A stretch of DNA of 49,337 nt, taken from contig JAFGCD010000090.1 in NCBI GenBank assembly GCA_016932835.1, positions 1 through 49,337 on the forward strand, read 5' to 3'. This stretch comes from Sedimentisphaerales bacterium (GTDB taxonomy: Bacteria; Planctomycetota; Phycisphaerae; Sedimentisphaerales; Anaerobacaceae). The notes below the pieces were generated by a model that was not told the DNA's origin, searched no databases, and saw only the letters and a program-made list of their open reading frames with translations. A program made the translations under genes and the position numbers. Shown piece after piece: positions 35,461 to 42,860 of this stretch. How positions within the stretch are numbered: the stretch's first letter is position 1; every line of letters starts with the position of its first letter.

Positions 35461-37251
35461 ATGTTCAAGCGAAGAACCATCACAGCAGTCCTGGCGGCAT
35501 CAATCTTTCTGGGCAGCATCGGTTTTGGCCAAACCCTTGAGGAGCACTGGAAGGACTTCGTGCATTATGTGAAGATCGGGCATTCTGAGTTGGCCAAGGG
35601 ATACGCCCAGGCGATTCTCCAGAGCAACCCTGACCCGGTCGAACTGCTGGCGTTGAGCAAGGCCAGTCCGGAAGACTATCAGATACTGCAAATGGTCCAC
35701 GAGGCCAAGCGCGATGCGGAGTTGGCGGATCTTATCGGTAAAGTGCTCAACCTGATCGACAAAGGCACTTTCACTCGCAGGACCGACGCCCCTATCGTGG
35801 CCGAGGAAGTGCGGCGGCTTACGAGCACGGACCGAGGCTGGGTCACAGCGGTCAAGAGACTGCAGGGGGCCGGGGAGTACGCGATACCGTTCATGCTGGA
35901 CGCGATGGCCGATGACACACGCAAAGATGAATATGCGAATATCGTGCGTGCCTTGCCGTACATCGGAAAAGACGCGATTCGCCCGCTCGTTGCCGCCTTG
36001 CAGACGGACAATGTAGCGGTCAAGGGCGAGATTATCAAGGCGCTGGGCAAGATCGGCTATCCGCAGTCGCAGGGGTATCTCAGATATATCGCCGAGAACG
36101 CCAAGTCGCCGGCGTTCAGCGCGATGGCCGCGGGCAGCCTGGCCCAGATTGATCCTTCTGCCGCAAAAGTGCCGGCTGCAAGGCTGTTTTACAAACTGGC
36201 CGAGGACTACTACTACCATGCAGAGTCACTCGCTCCGCAGGAAAACGCCGATTTCGCCAATATGTGGTTCTGGGATGCCGAAGCCGGCAAGCTGGAGCGG
36301 GTGGAGGTGGATAAGGGTTATTTCTTTGAACTGATGTCCATGCGTGCCTGTGAATGGGCCTTGTGTTCGGACCCGACTTTCGGCCAGGCGATAGGGCTAT
36401 GGGTGGCGGCATTCTTCAAGGCCGAGTCCGCCGGAGTGGCGATGCCGGAATTCTTCGGCGATGCCCACGCGGATGCGCTTGTCTATGCGACCACCGCGGG
36501 CGTTCAGTATCTGCATCAGGCCCTTGCCCGTGCCGTGAAGGATGAGGATGCATACGTTGCTCTGGGAGTTGTCGAATCGCTTGCTACTACTGCGGGCGAA
36601 AAATCGCTGCTGTATAGACTTGGTACGGTGCAGCCCCTAGTCGAAGCCCTGAGGTTCAATAACAGGGCTGTTCGCTACAGCGCTGCGATAGCCATAGCGT
36701 TAGCCGGGCCTACGGAGAAATTCGCCGAAGCCAAATTGGTTGTTGCGAACCTGGCGGCGGCGCTGGGGCAGGATGCTGAACCGGCCAAAGCGGACGAGCT
36801 CTGGAGCGAGCAGGTGGCGAATACTTACGCGGTTCGTGCGGCCAAGGCGATGCTCTCTCTGGCCGAGAGGCGCAACAAAGTGGTCGATCTGTCGCTTGCC
36901 CAGCCGTTCCTTATGAATGCTGCGAATGATACCCGTCCTCAGATACAGCAACTGTGCGGGCAGGTCCTTGCCTATCTGGACAGCCCGGATGCTCAAAGGG
37001 CGATTGCCGCGATGGCACTTAGTGACAAGAACAGCACTGAAGTACGCATCACGGCGTTTGGGTCGCTTGCGGTCTCAGCGAAGCTCAATGCCAGTATGCT
37101 GATCGAGCAGATGATCGACGGCATATACGAGCTTATCAAGTCGGACCAGACCGATCCGGACCTTCGCAGTGCTGCCGCTGCGGCATACGGCGCACTGAAT
37201 CTGCCGAGCCAGAAGGTCAAAGACCTCATCCTCGACCAGGCAAAGAAATAG
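35461..37251 (+). CDS. Exported HEAT-repeat protein
   Basis: The 596-residue protein has a Sec signal peptide (RRTITAVLAASIFLGSIGFGQ). It is followed almost entirely by alpha-helical repeats of HEAT/armadillo type. Recognisable units include the IPFMLDAMADDTRKDEYANI region, AIRPLVAALQTDNVAVKGEIIKAL, TVQPLVEALRFNNRAVRYSAA and the C-terminal DPDLRSAAAAAYGAL. No enzyme motif was seen. Such proteins act as periplasmic scaffolds. Three nearby ATGs exist (35437, 35455, 35461); GGAG sits 8 nt before the last one, which is chosen. Its stop is 33 nt from the converging radical SAM gene. Confidence 0.82.
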   Translation: MFKRRTITAVLAASIFLGSIGFGQTLEEHWKDFVHYVKIGHSELAKGYAQAILQSNPDPVELLALSKASPEDYQILQMVHEAKRDAELADLIGKVLNLIDKGTFTRRTDAPIVAEEVRRLTSTDRGWVTAVKRLQGAGEYAIPFMLDAMADDTRKDEYANIVRALPYIGKDAIRPLVAALQTDNVAVKGEIIKALGKIGYPQSQGYLRYIAENAKSPAFSAMAAGSLAQIDPSAAKVPAARLFYKLAEDYYYHAESLAPQENADFANMWFWDAEAGKLERVEVDKGYFFELMSMRACEWALCSDPTFGQAIGLWVAAFFKAESAGVAMPEFFGDAHADALVYATTAGVQYLHQALARAVKDEDAYVALGVVESLATTAGEKSLLYRLGTVQPLVEALRFNNRAVRYSAAIAIALAGPTEKFAEAKLVVANLAAALGQDAEPAKADELWSEQVANTYAVRAAKAMLSLAERRNKVVDLSLAQPFLMNAANDTRPQIQQLCGQVLAYLDSPDAQRAIAAMALSDKNSTEVRITAFGSLAVSAKLNASMLIEQMIDGIYELIKSDQTDPDLRSAAAAAYGALNLPSQKVKDLILDQAKK

Positions 37252-37284
37252 TCTCTGTAGGGGCGCTGAGGCGCGTGTGGCCGG

Positions 37285-38349
37285 TTATGTGAGCTTGCGG
37301 GCGATATTCCTGTTGAGTTCGAGGAAGGGCTCGCATGCAGTCAGAGAACCGTAGCAGACTTCCGCTGCTGCCTTGCATCCGCCGAGACACTCATTTTCCA
37401 GTCGGCAGCCGGCGCAGAAATCGGGCCTTGCCTTCTTGAAAGCGGAGAGCTTCTCGGATTTGACTAATTGCCGCAGCGGCGTTTCCAGGATATTGCCCAG
37501 GACGGTCGGCGTGTGGTTGCAAGGTCGGACATTGCCGAGAGGATCGATAGTATAGTAGGCGCGGTCGGTCCCTGCGGCGCAGAAGCCGAAGCCGACGTGG
37601 GGGAAGTCCTTCGGGTCGATCAGGCACGGGGGGATGGCTATTGAAGCGCCAACGCCTATGCCGTATTCTGCGGAGTATTGCTCGGCGATTGCCAGGCCAT
37701 TACGGACCTGTTCGACGGAGGGCATGAGTTCTTCCGGCCGGCCGTGACATTCGCCTCCGGCGTTGTAGCGGTTGTAGAGAAACCCTCGAGAGCCCAGGGC
37801 GATGCCGAGTTCGAGAGCGTCCTTGAAATGGTCGATATTGAGAGCGGTCCCGACGAAGACAAAAGCCAACTCTGCACCGTTGTAACGTATATCGACTGCG
37901 GCGCGGGTGACCTTGTCGAAGCAGTCGATGCCGCCGGCAAGATGATTGTGCATTCGGCGGTCAGCGGAATTGAGCGGCAGCTCAAACAGGGAAACACCGC
38001 TGTCGATCAGTGATTTGATTCGATCCTCCGGCAGGAGCGTTCCGTTGGTGATTAGCGTGACGTGGTCGCATAATGATGCCGCCCGGGCGACAAGCTGTTC
38101 GAGGTCGTCCCGCATGGTCGGTTCGCCGCCTGTAATGGTGAACTGGCGGCAGCGGCTGTGGCGGATGCTCCTGTCGATTAGCTCGATAGCGTTTTCGGTA
38201 TCGAGCTCTGCTTCGGGATAATCGATGTCGTCCTTCCAGACGTTGTAGCAGTGGGTACATCGCAGATTGCATCGCGCCGTGACCTCGTAGAGCAGTGAGT
38301 CGTGCGACCAGGGTAGAAAAATGCGTTTTAGGATATCGGCAGCAGTCAT
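37285..38349 (-). CDS. Radical SAM/SPASM protein of unknown target
   Basis: The 354-residue enzyme has cluster cysteines C27, C31 and C34 (CNLRCTHC), the SAM-binding GGEPTMRDD and the strand LITNGTLL. It has a full SPASM tail: CAAG...GNVRPCNH, then FCAGCRLENECLGGC and a terminal CEPF. SPASM enzymes usually modify peptides or proteins (formylglycine, thioether or carbon-carbon crosslinks). It is not of the anSME type found at 30381 and 33127, since SIDGP and the anSME N-terminus are missing. Its ATG overlaps the stop of the upstream gene by one base (TAATG), so the two are translated together, and the upstream repeat protein is the obvious candidate substrate. Confidence 0.85.
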   Translation of the reverse strand: MTAADILKRIFLPWSHDSLLYEVTARCNLRCTHCYNVWKDDIDYPEAELDTENAIELIDRSIRHSRCRQFTITGGEPTMRDDLEQLVARAASLCDHVTLITNGTLLPEDRIKSLIDSGVSLFELPLNSADRRMHNHLAGGIDCFDKVTRAAVDIRYNGAELAFVFVGTALNIDHFKDALELGIALGSRGFLYNRYNAGGECHGRPEELMPSVEQVRNGLAIAEQYSAEYGIGVGASIAIPPCLIDPKDFPHVGFGFCAAGTDRAYYTIDPLGNVRPCNHTPTVLGNILETPLRQLVKSEKLSAFKKARPDFCAGCRLENECLGGCKAAAEVCYGSLTACEPFLELNRNIARKLT

Positions 38350-39950
38350 TAGTCGCCTTGAAGCTTGCCAAGGATTGCGATGCCGATTAACTCCTCGATA
38401 TGCCGGAGTCGGTCCGGCTTGACAAGGGCGGTCTTAACGAGGGCACGGCAAACGGTGCGTATTCTGAGGCGGTATTCACGGTATTCGGCGGGGACGGCAT
38501 TTCGCTGCACCTTCATGTTCCCATCCTCAGGCAAATCAAATTCTGTCCCGGCGTCAACGAGCGAGAGAAACTCGGCAAGCTGCTTTTCTTGCTTGTCACT
38601 CAGTTCGCCGCCGCGTCCGAAGTACTGCATTACCAGGCGATGGTTTCGCGGCGGGGGAATAATTTTGCGTTTTGCGAGGGCTTCGATGACGTGGCTGCCT
38701 ATGGGTTGCCAGAAGAGAGACTGCAGGAAATATCCCGCGTCGTTTCGCAGGGCCTTCTCGCCGTTGAAGGCAATGATCTCGATGTCCAGGGCCTCGGCAA
38801 TCTTCTCCACGAAGGACGAAGGCAGCTCGCCGTCTTTGTAGAGCAGTCTTATCGCTCGCCTGACGGTCTTTTGATACTTCCTTATATCGGCCTCGGTGGC
38901 GTAATCGACGGCGGATTCATCGGCAGCAGCCCGGGCGGCTCTTTCGGCAAGCTCGGCGTCGATGACGCCGGCGGCGACTTTTTCGTCGAGTAGTTGGCTC
39001 TGGAGCTGTTTCAATTCGTCGCTGCGGGCCTTGACGGGGGCTGCTGCCCGGTCGTAGCACATTACGACGGGTCGCTTCTGTATGAGGCCTGCCTTTTCGA
39101 GTACTGCCGTGACATTGGGACGGATGTCGGGGTCGGCCCAGTCATTTCCATCGGGGCCGGCACTGAGCAGGGTTTCTATGCGCTGCTTCATAACGGCCAG
39201 ACGCTTGGAGGCCGTGAATTCGGGCAGCAGCCCGTCCTCCATCTCGACGATTATCCCTGCGGCGACCGACGCCGAATCGCCCGGAGTGACGGCGTCCTGG
39301 TTATACTTGTTGACCAGGGCGCTTTGCTGCCGCCAGTCGGAGGCGGACATCGAAGACCGCGATCTGTGCATCATTTCGACTTGTTTTGCGAGAACGTCAT
39401 GGGCTTTGCGAGCGGTTTGGTCGTCGATACGCCCGGCCTTGCGGGCCTCTTCGAGCAGTTCGAGTTGCTTGAGGGCGTTTTCTCTCGTGGTAGCCAGGGC
39501 ATTTCCAAGCGGTGTCATTTTGTAACAGGTTGCAACAGGGCCTTTGCCGCGTGTTCGCTCTTTGTGATATGCCAGCTCGGAGTACGCCAGGGCCAGCATC
39601 TCAGCGGTCTTGCTGCGAATAACGCCGTCGCCGGCGGCGGCTTCGAGCTTCTTGCGGAATTTCTCCGACTTATTCGGGTCGAGCGTTCGCCAAATTGCTT
39701 TGAGGGCGGCTGCCAGATTCGTCTTCAATTTGTCAGGTGATATGGCCACGTAGTAGCACAATACCTGTGGATTGTCTCTCATGGCGGAGGCCCTGCCTAT
39801 CAGGCCGACAAACAGCAGCGTCGCGAGGACGAAACGGCGGCGCGGGCCGCTGAATCGGCGGGGCTGGGGCAGGGGGACCTTGGCGAGGACGAGGAATGCG
39901 GCGTAGATGAATGCCGCGACTGTAAGCAGTGCCACCGTAATCTTCGTCAT
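38349..39950 (-). CDS. Membrane-anchored repeat protein with recurring Cys-Tyr sites; candidate radical SAM substrate
   Basis: I do not recognise this 533-residue family. Hydrophobic segments at about 4-23 and 40-56 (the second ending GRASA) suggest a membrane anchor and an exported C-terminus. The rest appears repetitive. A strand-like unit with a Cys-Tyr pair recurs at C65-Y66 (PQVLCYY), C142-Y143 (GPVATCYK) and C298-Y299 (RPVVMCYD), with a degenerate copy at Q442-Y443 (RLVMQYF). Each is followed by a charged helix; ALKQLELLEEARKAGRID and ELKQLQSQLLDEKVAAGVID align well. A second unit type alternates, near 207-245, 356-392 and 492-528, giving composite repeats of about 150 residues. AAGGAA precedes the ATG. 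It is coupled to the radical SAM gene and lies 46 nt after the lyase gene. Confidence 0.8.
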   Translation of the reverse strand: MTKITVALLTVAAFIYAAFLVLAKVPLPQPRRFSGPRRRFVLATLLFVGLIGRASAMRDNPQVLCYYVAISPDKLKTNLAAALKAIWRTLDPNKSEKFRKKLEAAAGDGVIRSKTAEMLALAYSELAYHKERTRGKGPVATCYKMTPLGNALATTRENALKQLELLEEARKAGRIDDQTARKAHDVLAKQVEMMHRSRSSMSASDWRQQSALVNKYNQDAVTPGDSASVAAGIIVEMEDGLLPEFTASKRLAVMKQRIETLLSAGPDGNDWADPDIRPNVTAVLEKAGLIQKRPVVMCYDRAAAPVKARSDELKQLQSQLLDEKVAAGVIDAELAERAARAAADESAVDYATEADIRKYQKTVRRAIRLLYKDGELPSSFVEKIAEALDIEIIAFNGEKALRNDAGYFLQSLFWQPIGSHVIEALAKRKIIPPPRNHRLVMQYFGRGGELSDKQEKQLAEFLSLVDAGTEFDLPEDGNMKVQRNAVPAEYREYRLRIRTVCRALVKTALVKPDRLRHIEELIGIAILGKLQGD

Positions 39951-39996
39951 TTTCTATTCCTTTCGAGAGCTGACAATGCAGAGTGTCGCATGTGAA

Positions 39997-41241
39997 TTAC
40001 TCAAAACCTATCGGCGTATCCTGGATGAGGAAACTGAAGTGTCTGGGTGTGGGGCCTGCGCCGCCTGTGAGTTTCGGGTAGTACCAGTAGTCGATAACCG
40101 CCCAGTGTTTGTCGGTTATCTCGAATTCGGTTTCGAGGGCGGTCTTGCCCTTTTTCGAGAGGGCGTTGAGCTTGTGTCGTCCCGGGGCGAGAGCGAATTG
40201 GTGCTTAACCCAGTTGTGCTGGTTCCCGACGTAGAAATCCGAGTCAACGGCCTTGGCGTCGTCGATCCGGACGGTGATATCGACAGGATCCTCATCGAAG
40301 CTCTGATTGGCTACGTATAGGATAAAGTTGCCGTTGGGGTCCTGCGGCAGTGTAGGCGAATTTGCGTTCATCGACATCGGGCCGATGTATTCCTTGGCGA
40401 CGACGACGTTGTCTATGAAGAGGTGGTCATCGGAAGTTGCCGTCCAGGTTCCGCCGTGGTAGATATTGATCCAGACGCACTCGATTCTGAGTTCCGGAAT
40501 ATCGCGCATTCTCACATCGGTCTTTTCAAAAGCGAGTCGTCCATCGACCCAGCCTCGGAGTATTCCGTCGTTGGCGCCCGGCGTATTCATCTTCACGTAC
40601 TGCTCAATGCAGTACCACCGGTTGTTTTCGAGGTAGCCGAGCTTGTCTTTCTCCCATATCCACTGGCTGCCGTAGATGCCCTTCATGTCGGCGTGGTAGC
40701 AGTAATAACCGATGGGGGTGGCGTTGTCGCCCCGGCCGTTGAACTGTCCGCGTGCGGACCACCCATTGCGTCCGTTGCTCGGTCGTCCTCCCCAGCCGGC
40801 CCGTGCGTAAGTGCCGCCTATGCCCGGTAATTTGCCGCCTTGCTTCGGGTCCCAGTCGTCGGCGAATCGCAGGTAGTAGCGAAAATATACTTCCCCCGGT
40901 TCACTGCCGGTATTCCGTTTGAAACTGTACACCAGGGACGCTCCATAGTGGCCGTTATTCTCGACCTTGATACGCATGGCTTTGCCCCTGAAAGGCTGGA
41001 ACTTGAAGCCGCTGCCCTCGGCGGCTATGCTGACGGTCGGGCTGGACACGCCGGCGAATATCTCTCGCCATGCGTCGGTCTCGAAATCGGCAAAGACGAA
41101 AACATTTGGGTCCCGGTCGATTCCTTGATCCAGCGAATATCTCTGAGCCAGGCCTCTCGTCGCCGGCGTCTGCCCATAGGCCGATACGGTCGTCATGACT
41201 GCGGCTGCGGCTATTACGACAACAAGATGACACAGCTTCAT
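39997..41241 (-). CDS. Secreted polysaccharide-lyase-14-like protein
   Basis: The 414-residue protein has a Sec signal peptide (to about VSAYG). It has a beta-jelly-roll domain with the blocks EVYFRYYLRFADDWDPKQGGKLPG, cited by its ends, and GWSARGQF. YHADMKGIYGSQWIWE, NRWYCIEQYVKMNTPG, GILRGWVDGRLAFEKTDVRMR and DHLFIDNVVVAKEYIGP follow. These segments match what I recall of PL14-type alginate/glucuronan lyase-like domains. The substrate and catalytic residues were not verified. A smaller beta domain follows from about 310 to the end. It could instead be a LamG-like binding protein. The ATG at 41241 is chosen because the signal peptide starts there. It may head an operon with the two following minus-strand genes. 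Confidence 0.8.
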   Translation of the reverse strand: MKLCHLVVVIAAAAVMTTVSAYGQTPATRGLAQRYSLDQGIDRDPNVFVFADFETDAWREIFAGVSSPTVSIAAEGSGFKFQPFRGKAMRIKVENNGHYGASLVYSFKRNTGSEPGEVYFRYYLRFADDWDPKQGGKLPGIGGTYARAGWGGRPSNGRNGWSARGQFNGRGDNATPIGYYCYHADMKGIYGSQWIWEKDKLGYLENNRWYCIEQYVKMNTPGANDGILRGWVDGRLAFEKTDVRMRDIPELRIECVWINIYHGGTWTATSDDHLFIDNVVVAKEYIGPMSMNANSPTLPQDPNGNFILYVANQSFDEDPVDITVRIDDAKAVDSDFYVGNQHNWVKHQFALAPGRHKLNALSKKGKTALETEFEITDKHWAVIDYWYYPKLTGGAGPTPRHFSFLIQDTPIGFE

Positions 41242-41375
41242 GGTTCGCCTTTCGAAGGTCTTTCGGATGAGTGTACAGTATTTAGACGAAAAGATTAACA
41301 GGCGGTTGACAAATTGATTGTAAATTCCATGTAAACGCCGCAATTTTCAGAAGTTAGATTCGATTGTGATAGCAA

Positions 41376-41404
41376 TTGACGTCTGCATGCGGGGGTATTA
41401 CATT
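41376..41404 (+). promoter_or_regulatory. Possible promoter of the ECF sigma/FecR operon
   Basis: TTGACG (41376-41381) and TACATT (41399-41404) are 17 nt apart. A second candidate, TTGACA at 41306-41311 with TGTAAA at 41330-41335 (18 nt), is as good. An ECF-type (GAAC/CGTC) autoregulated promoter was looked for and not found with normal spacing. The gap 41242-41524 has no gene. Confidence 0.4.
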
Positions 41405-41524
41405 GATGTTGCGGAAGGGGAATTCTGCGGGAGGTTTGAAACAGACGGTTGAAACTGTAGCGCTTCCGGCGGTTTGACGTTCTATATTGCAGTAACTGCT
41501 TTGACATATTGACAGGATAGACCA

Positions 41525-42112
41525 TTGACAAACGATCCCGGACAAATCAACAGAAACGACGAAAGTCTTATAGGCATCGTATTAGGGGGGAACAGGTCGG
41601 CTTTCGGGACAATCGTTGAGAGACACTGGAATATGGTCATGGCGCTGGCTCTGAGCAAGGTAGGTGAGGTCGCAGAGGCCGAGGATGTTGCGCAGGAAAG
41701 CTTTCTGAAGGCATATTCCAACTTGCATCGTCTTAGAGACCGGTCTCGTTTTATCGGCTGGCTCGCCAAGATCGCTCTGCAGGAGTGTTCTAATGTTGTC
41801 AGAAGAGATATTCGCCGGAGAACAGGTTTAGGCTCCGGCAAGGCCGACAGCGAGGTGCTGGATACCATCCCCGCTTGCTCGTCAAATCCGGGTCTGAACC
41901 GAAGCCAGATTCGATTTGTCCGGCGGAGCGTATACAAACTGCCGGAGAAATTTCGGAAGTTGATCATCATGCGGTTTGTAACAGGTCTTTCTTCCGTGGA
42001 AATTGCCAGGCAGCTTGGTAAACGCCCGGGGACGGTGCGTGTGTGGCTGCATCGCGCTTATAAGATACTGCGAGATGAACTTGCTCCGGTAATTGAGGAG
42101 ATCAAATCATGA
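41525..42112 (+). CDS. ECF-subfamily RNA polymerase sigma factor
   Basis: The 195-residue sigma-70 family protein has region 2 (GNRSAFGTIVERHWNMVMALAL, cited by its ends; then EDVAQESFLKAYSNLHRLRDRSRFIGWLAKIA) and region 4 (LPEKFRKLIIMRFVTGLSSVEIARQLGKRPGTVRVWLHRA), separated by a short linker. The helix-turn-helix in region 4 recognises the -35 element. The start is a TTG at 41525 with AGGA 7 nt upstream; the first in-frame ATG would remove half of region 2. Its stop overlaps the start of the FecR anti-sigma gene (ATGA, 4 nt), the usual cognate arrangement. Confidence 0.9.
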   Translation: MTNDPGQINRNDESLIGIVLGGNRSAFGTIVERHWNMVMALALSKVGEVAEAEDVAQESFLKAYSNLHRLRDRSRFIGWLAKIALQECSNVVRRDIRRRTGLGSGKADSEVLDTIPACSSNPGLNRSQIRFVRRSVYKLPEKFRKLIIMRFVTGLSSVEIARQLGKRPGTVRVWLHRAYKILRDELAPVIEEIKS

Positions 42113-42813
42113 TTACTTGCGAAATATGCAGAGACCTTATCGAACAGTACATCGACGGCACTATCGGCGATACGAAGCTTGAGGAACTGAAGGCCCATGC
42201 CGAGACGTGTGATACATGCAGGGATGAATTCGAGCGTTGCAGGCTGATGCAGGATGTCGTTAAGGCCGCGTTTATCGGGGGGATAAGCGCCGAGGCGGGG
42301 AAAGAGGCGGTGATGGCGAAGCTGTCAGGTGCCGCCGGTGTTGTGCGAATCGGGTCGAACTGGACCCGCAGAGCCGTTGCGGCGGGTATTCTGCTGGCGG
42401 TCGGCTTGGGGATAGGCTTTGTCGTTGGAAAGAGCAATTCGGGTCGAGGCGGCGTCAAGCTTGCCGCCGAAGTGCCTGTTCGCGTGGGCAATCTGAATGG
42501 GACGGTTCTTGTCCGGCATGCCGGTATGGAGGTATGGGATACTCTGCAGGAGGATTCGACTATCCGTATCGGCGACAAGTTTCACTCGGCTGCGAAGTCG
42601 GATTTTAGCCTCCTTCTTGATGAGAAATCAACAGTTCAATTGAATCAGAACAGCATGTTGGTTCTGAAGTCGTATAACGGTCGGACGCAGTTCTTTCTCG
42701 AATACGGCGAGTGCACCGCTGCTTTGGAAAGTCCGCACGGACCGTTTTTCATCGACACGCCCAACGGCCGAGTGGAGGCTCTTGGGACTGAATTCACGGT
42801 AAAAGTTGAGTAG
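42109..42813 (+). CDS. Zinc-finger anti-sigma factor with FecR-like domain, ending early in the domain
   Basis: The 234-residue protein has an N-terminal anti-sigma zinc site (CEIC at 4-7; HAETCDTC with H30, C34, C37). One membrane helix follows (about 88-107). A periplasmic FecR domain runs from about 120 (GTVLVRHAGMEVWDTLQEDSTIRIGD, cited by its ends). The domain reaches FIDTPNGRVEALGTEFTVKVE and stops. In typical FecR proteins GTxFxV is followed by a further strand block (GxVxVxxGxxVxLxAGE). That block appears at the start of the next gene instead. It holds the ECF sigma factor at the membrane and releases it on an external signal. Confidence 0.87.
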   Translation: MITCEICRDLIEQYIDGTIGDTKLEELKAHAETCDTCRDEFERCRLMQDVVKAAFIGGISAEAGKEAVMAKLSGAAGVVRIGSNWTRRAVAAGILLAVGLGIGFVVGKSNSGRGGVKLAAEVPVRVGNLNGTVLVRHAGMEVWDTLQEDSTIRIGDKFHSAAKSDFSLLLDEKSTVQLNQNSMLVLKSYNGRTQFFLEYGECTAALESPHGPFFIDTPNGRVEALGTEFTVKVE

Positions 42814-42860
42814 AAGATCGCATTTCGGGCATCTGCTCGAAGCGTTCAAGGAGACATTAC

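Noticed and set aside
41451..41481. ECF-type promoter (GAAAC ... CGTT) before the sigma factor gene
   Set aside because: The spacing is 22 nt, too long for known ECF promoters of about 16-17 nt.
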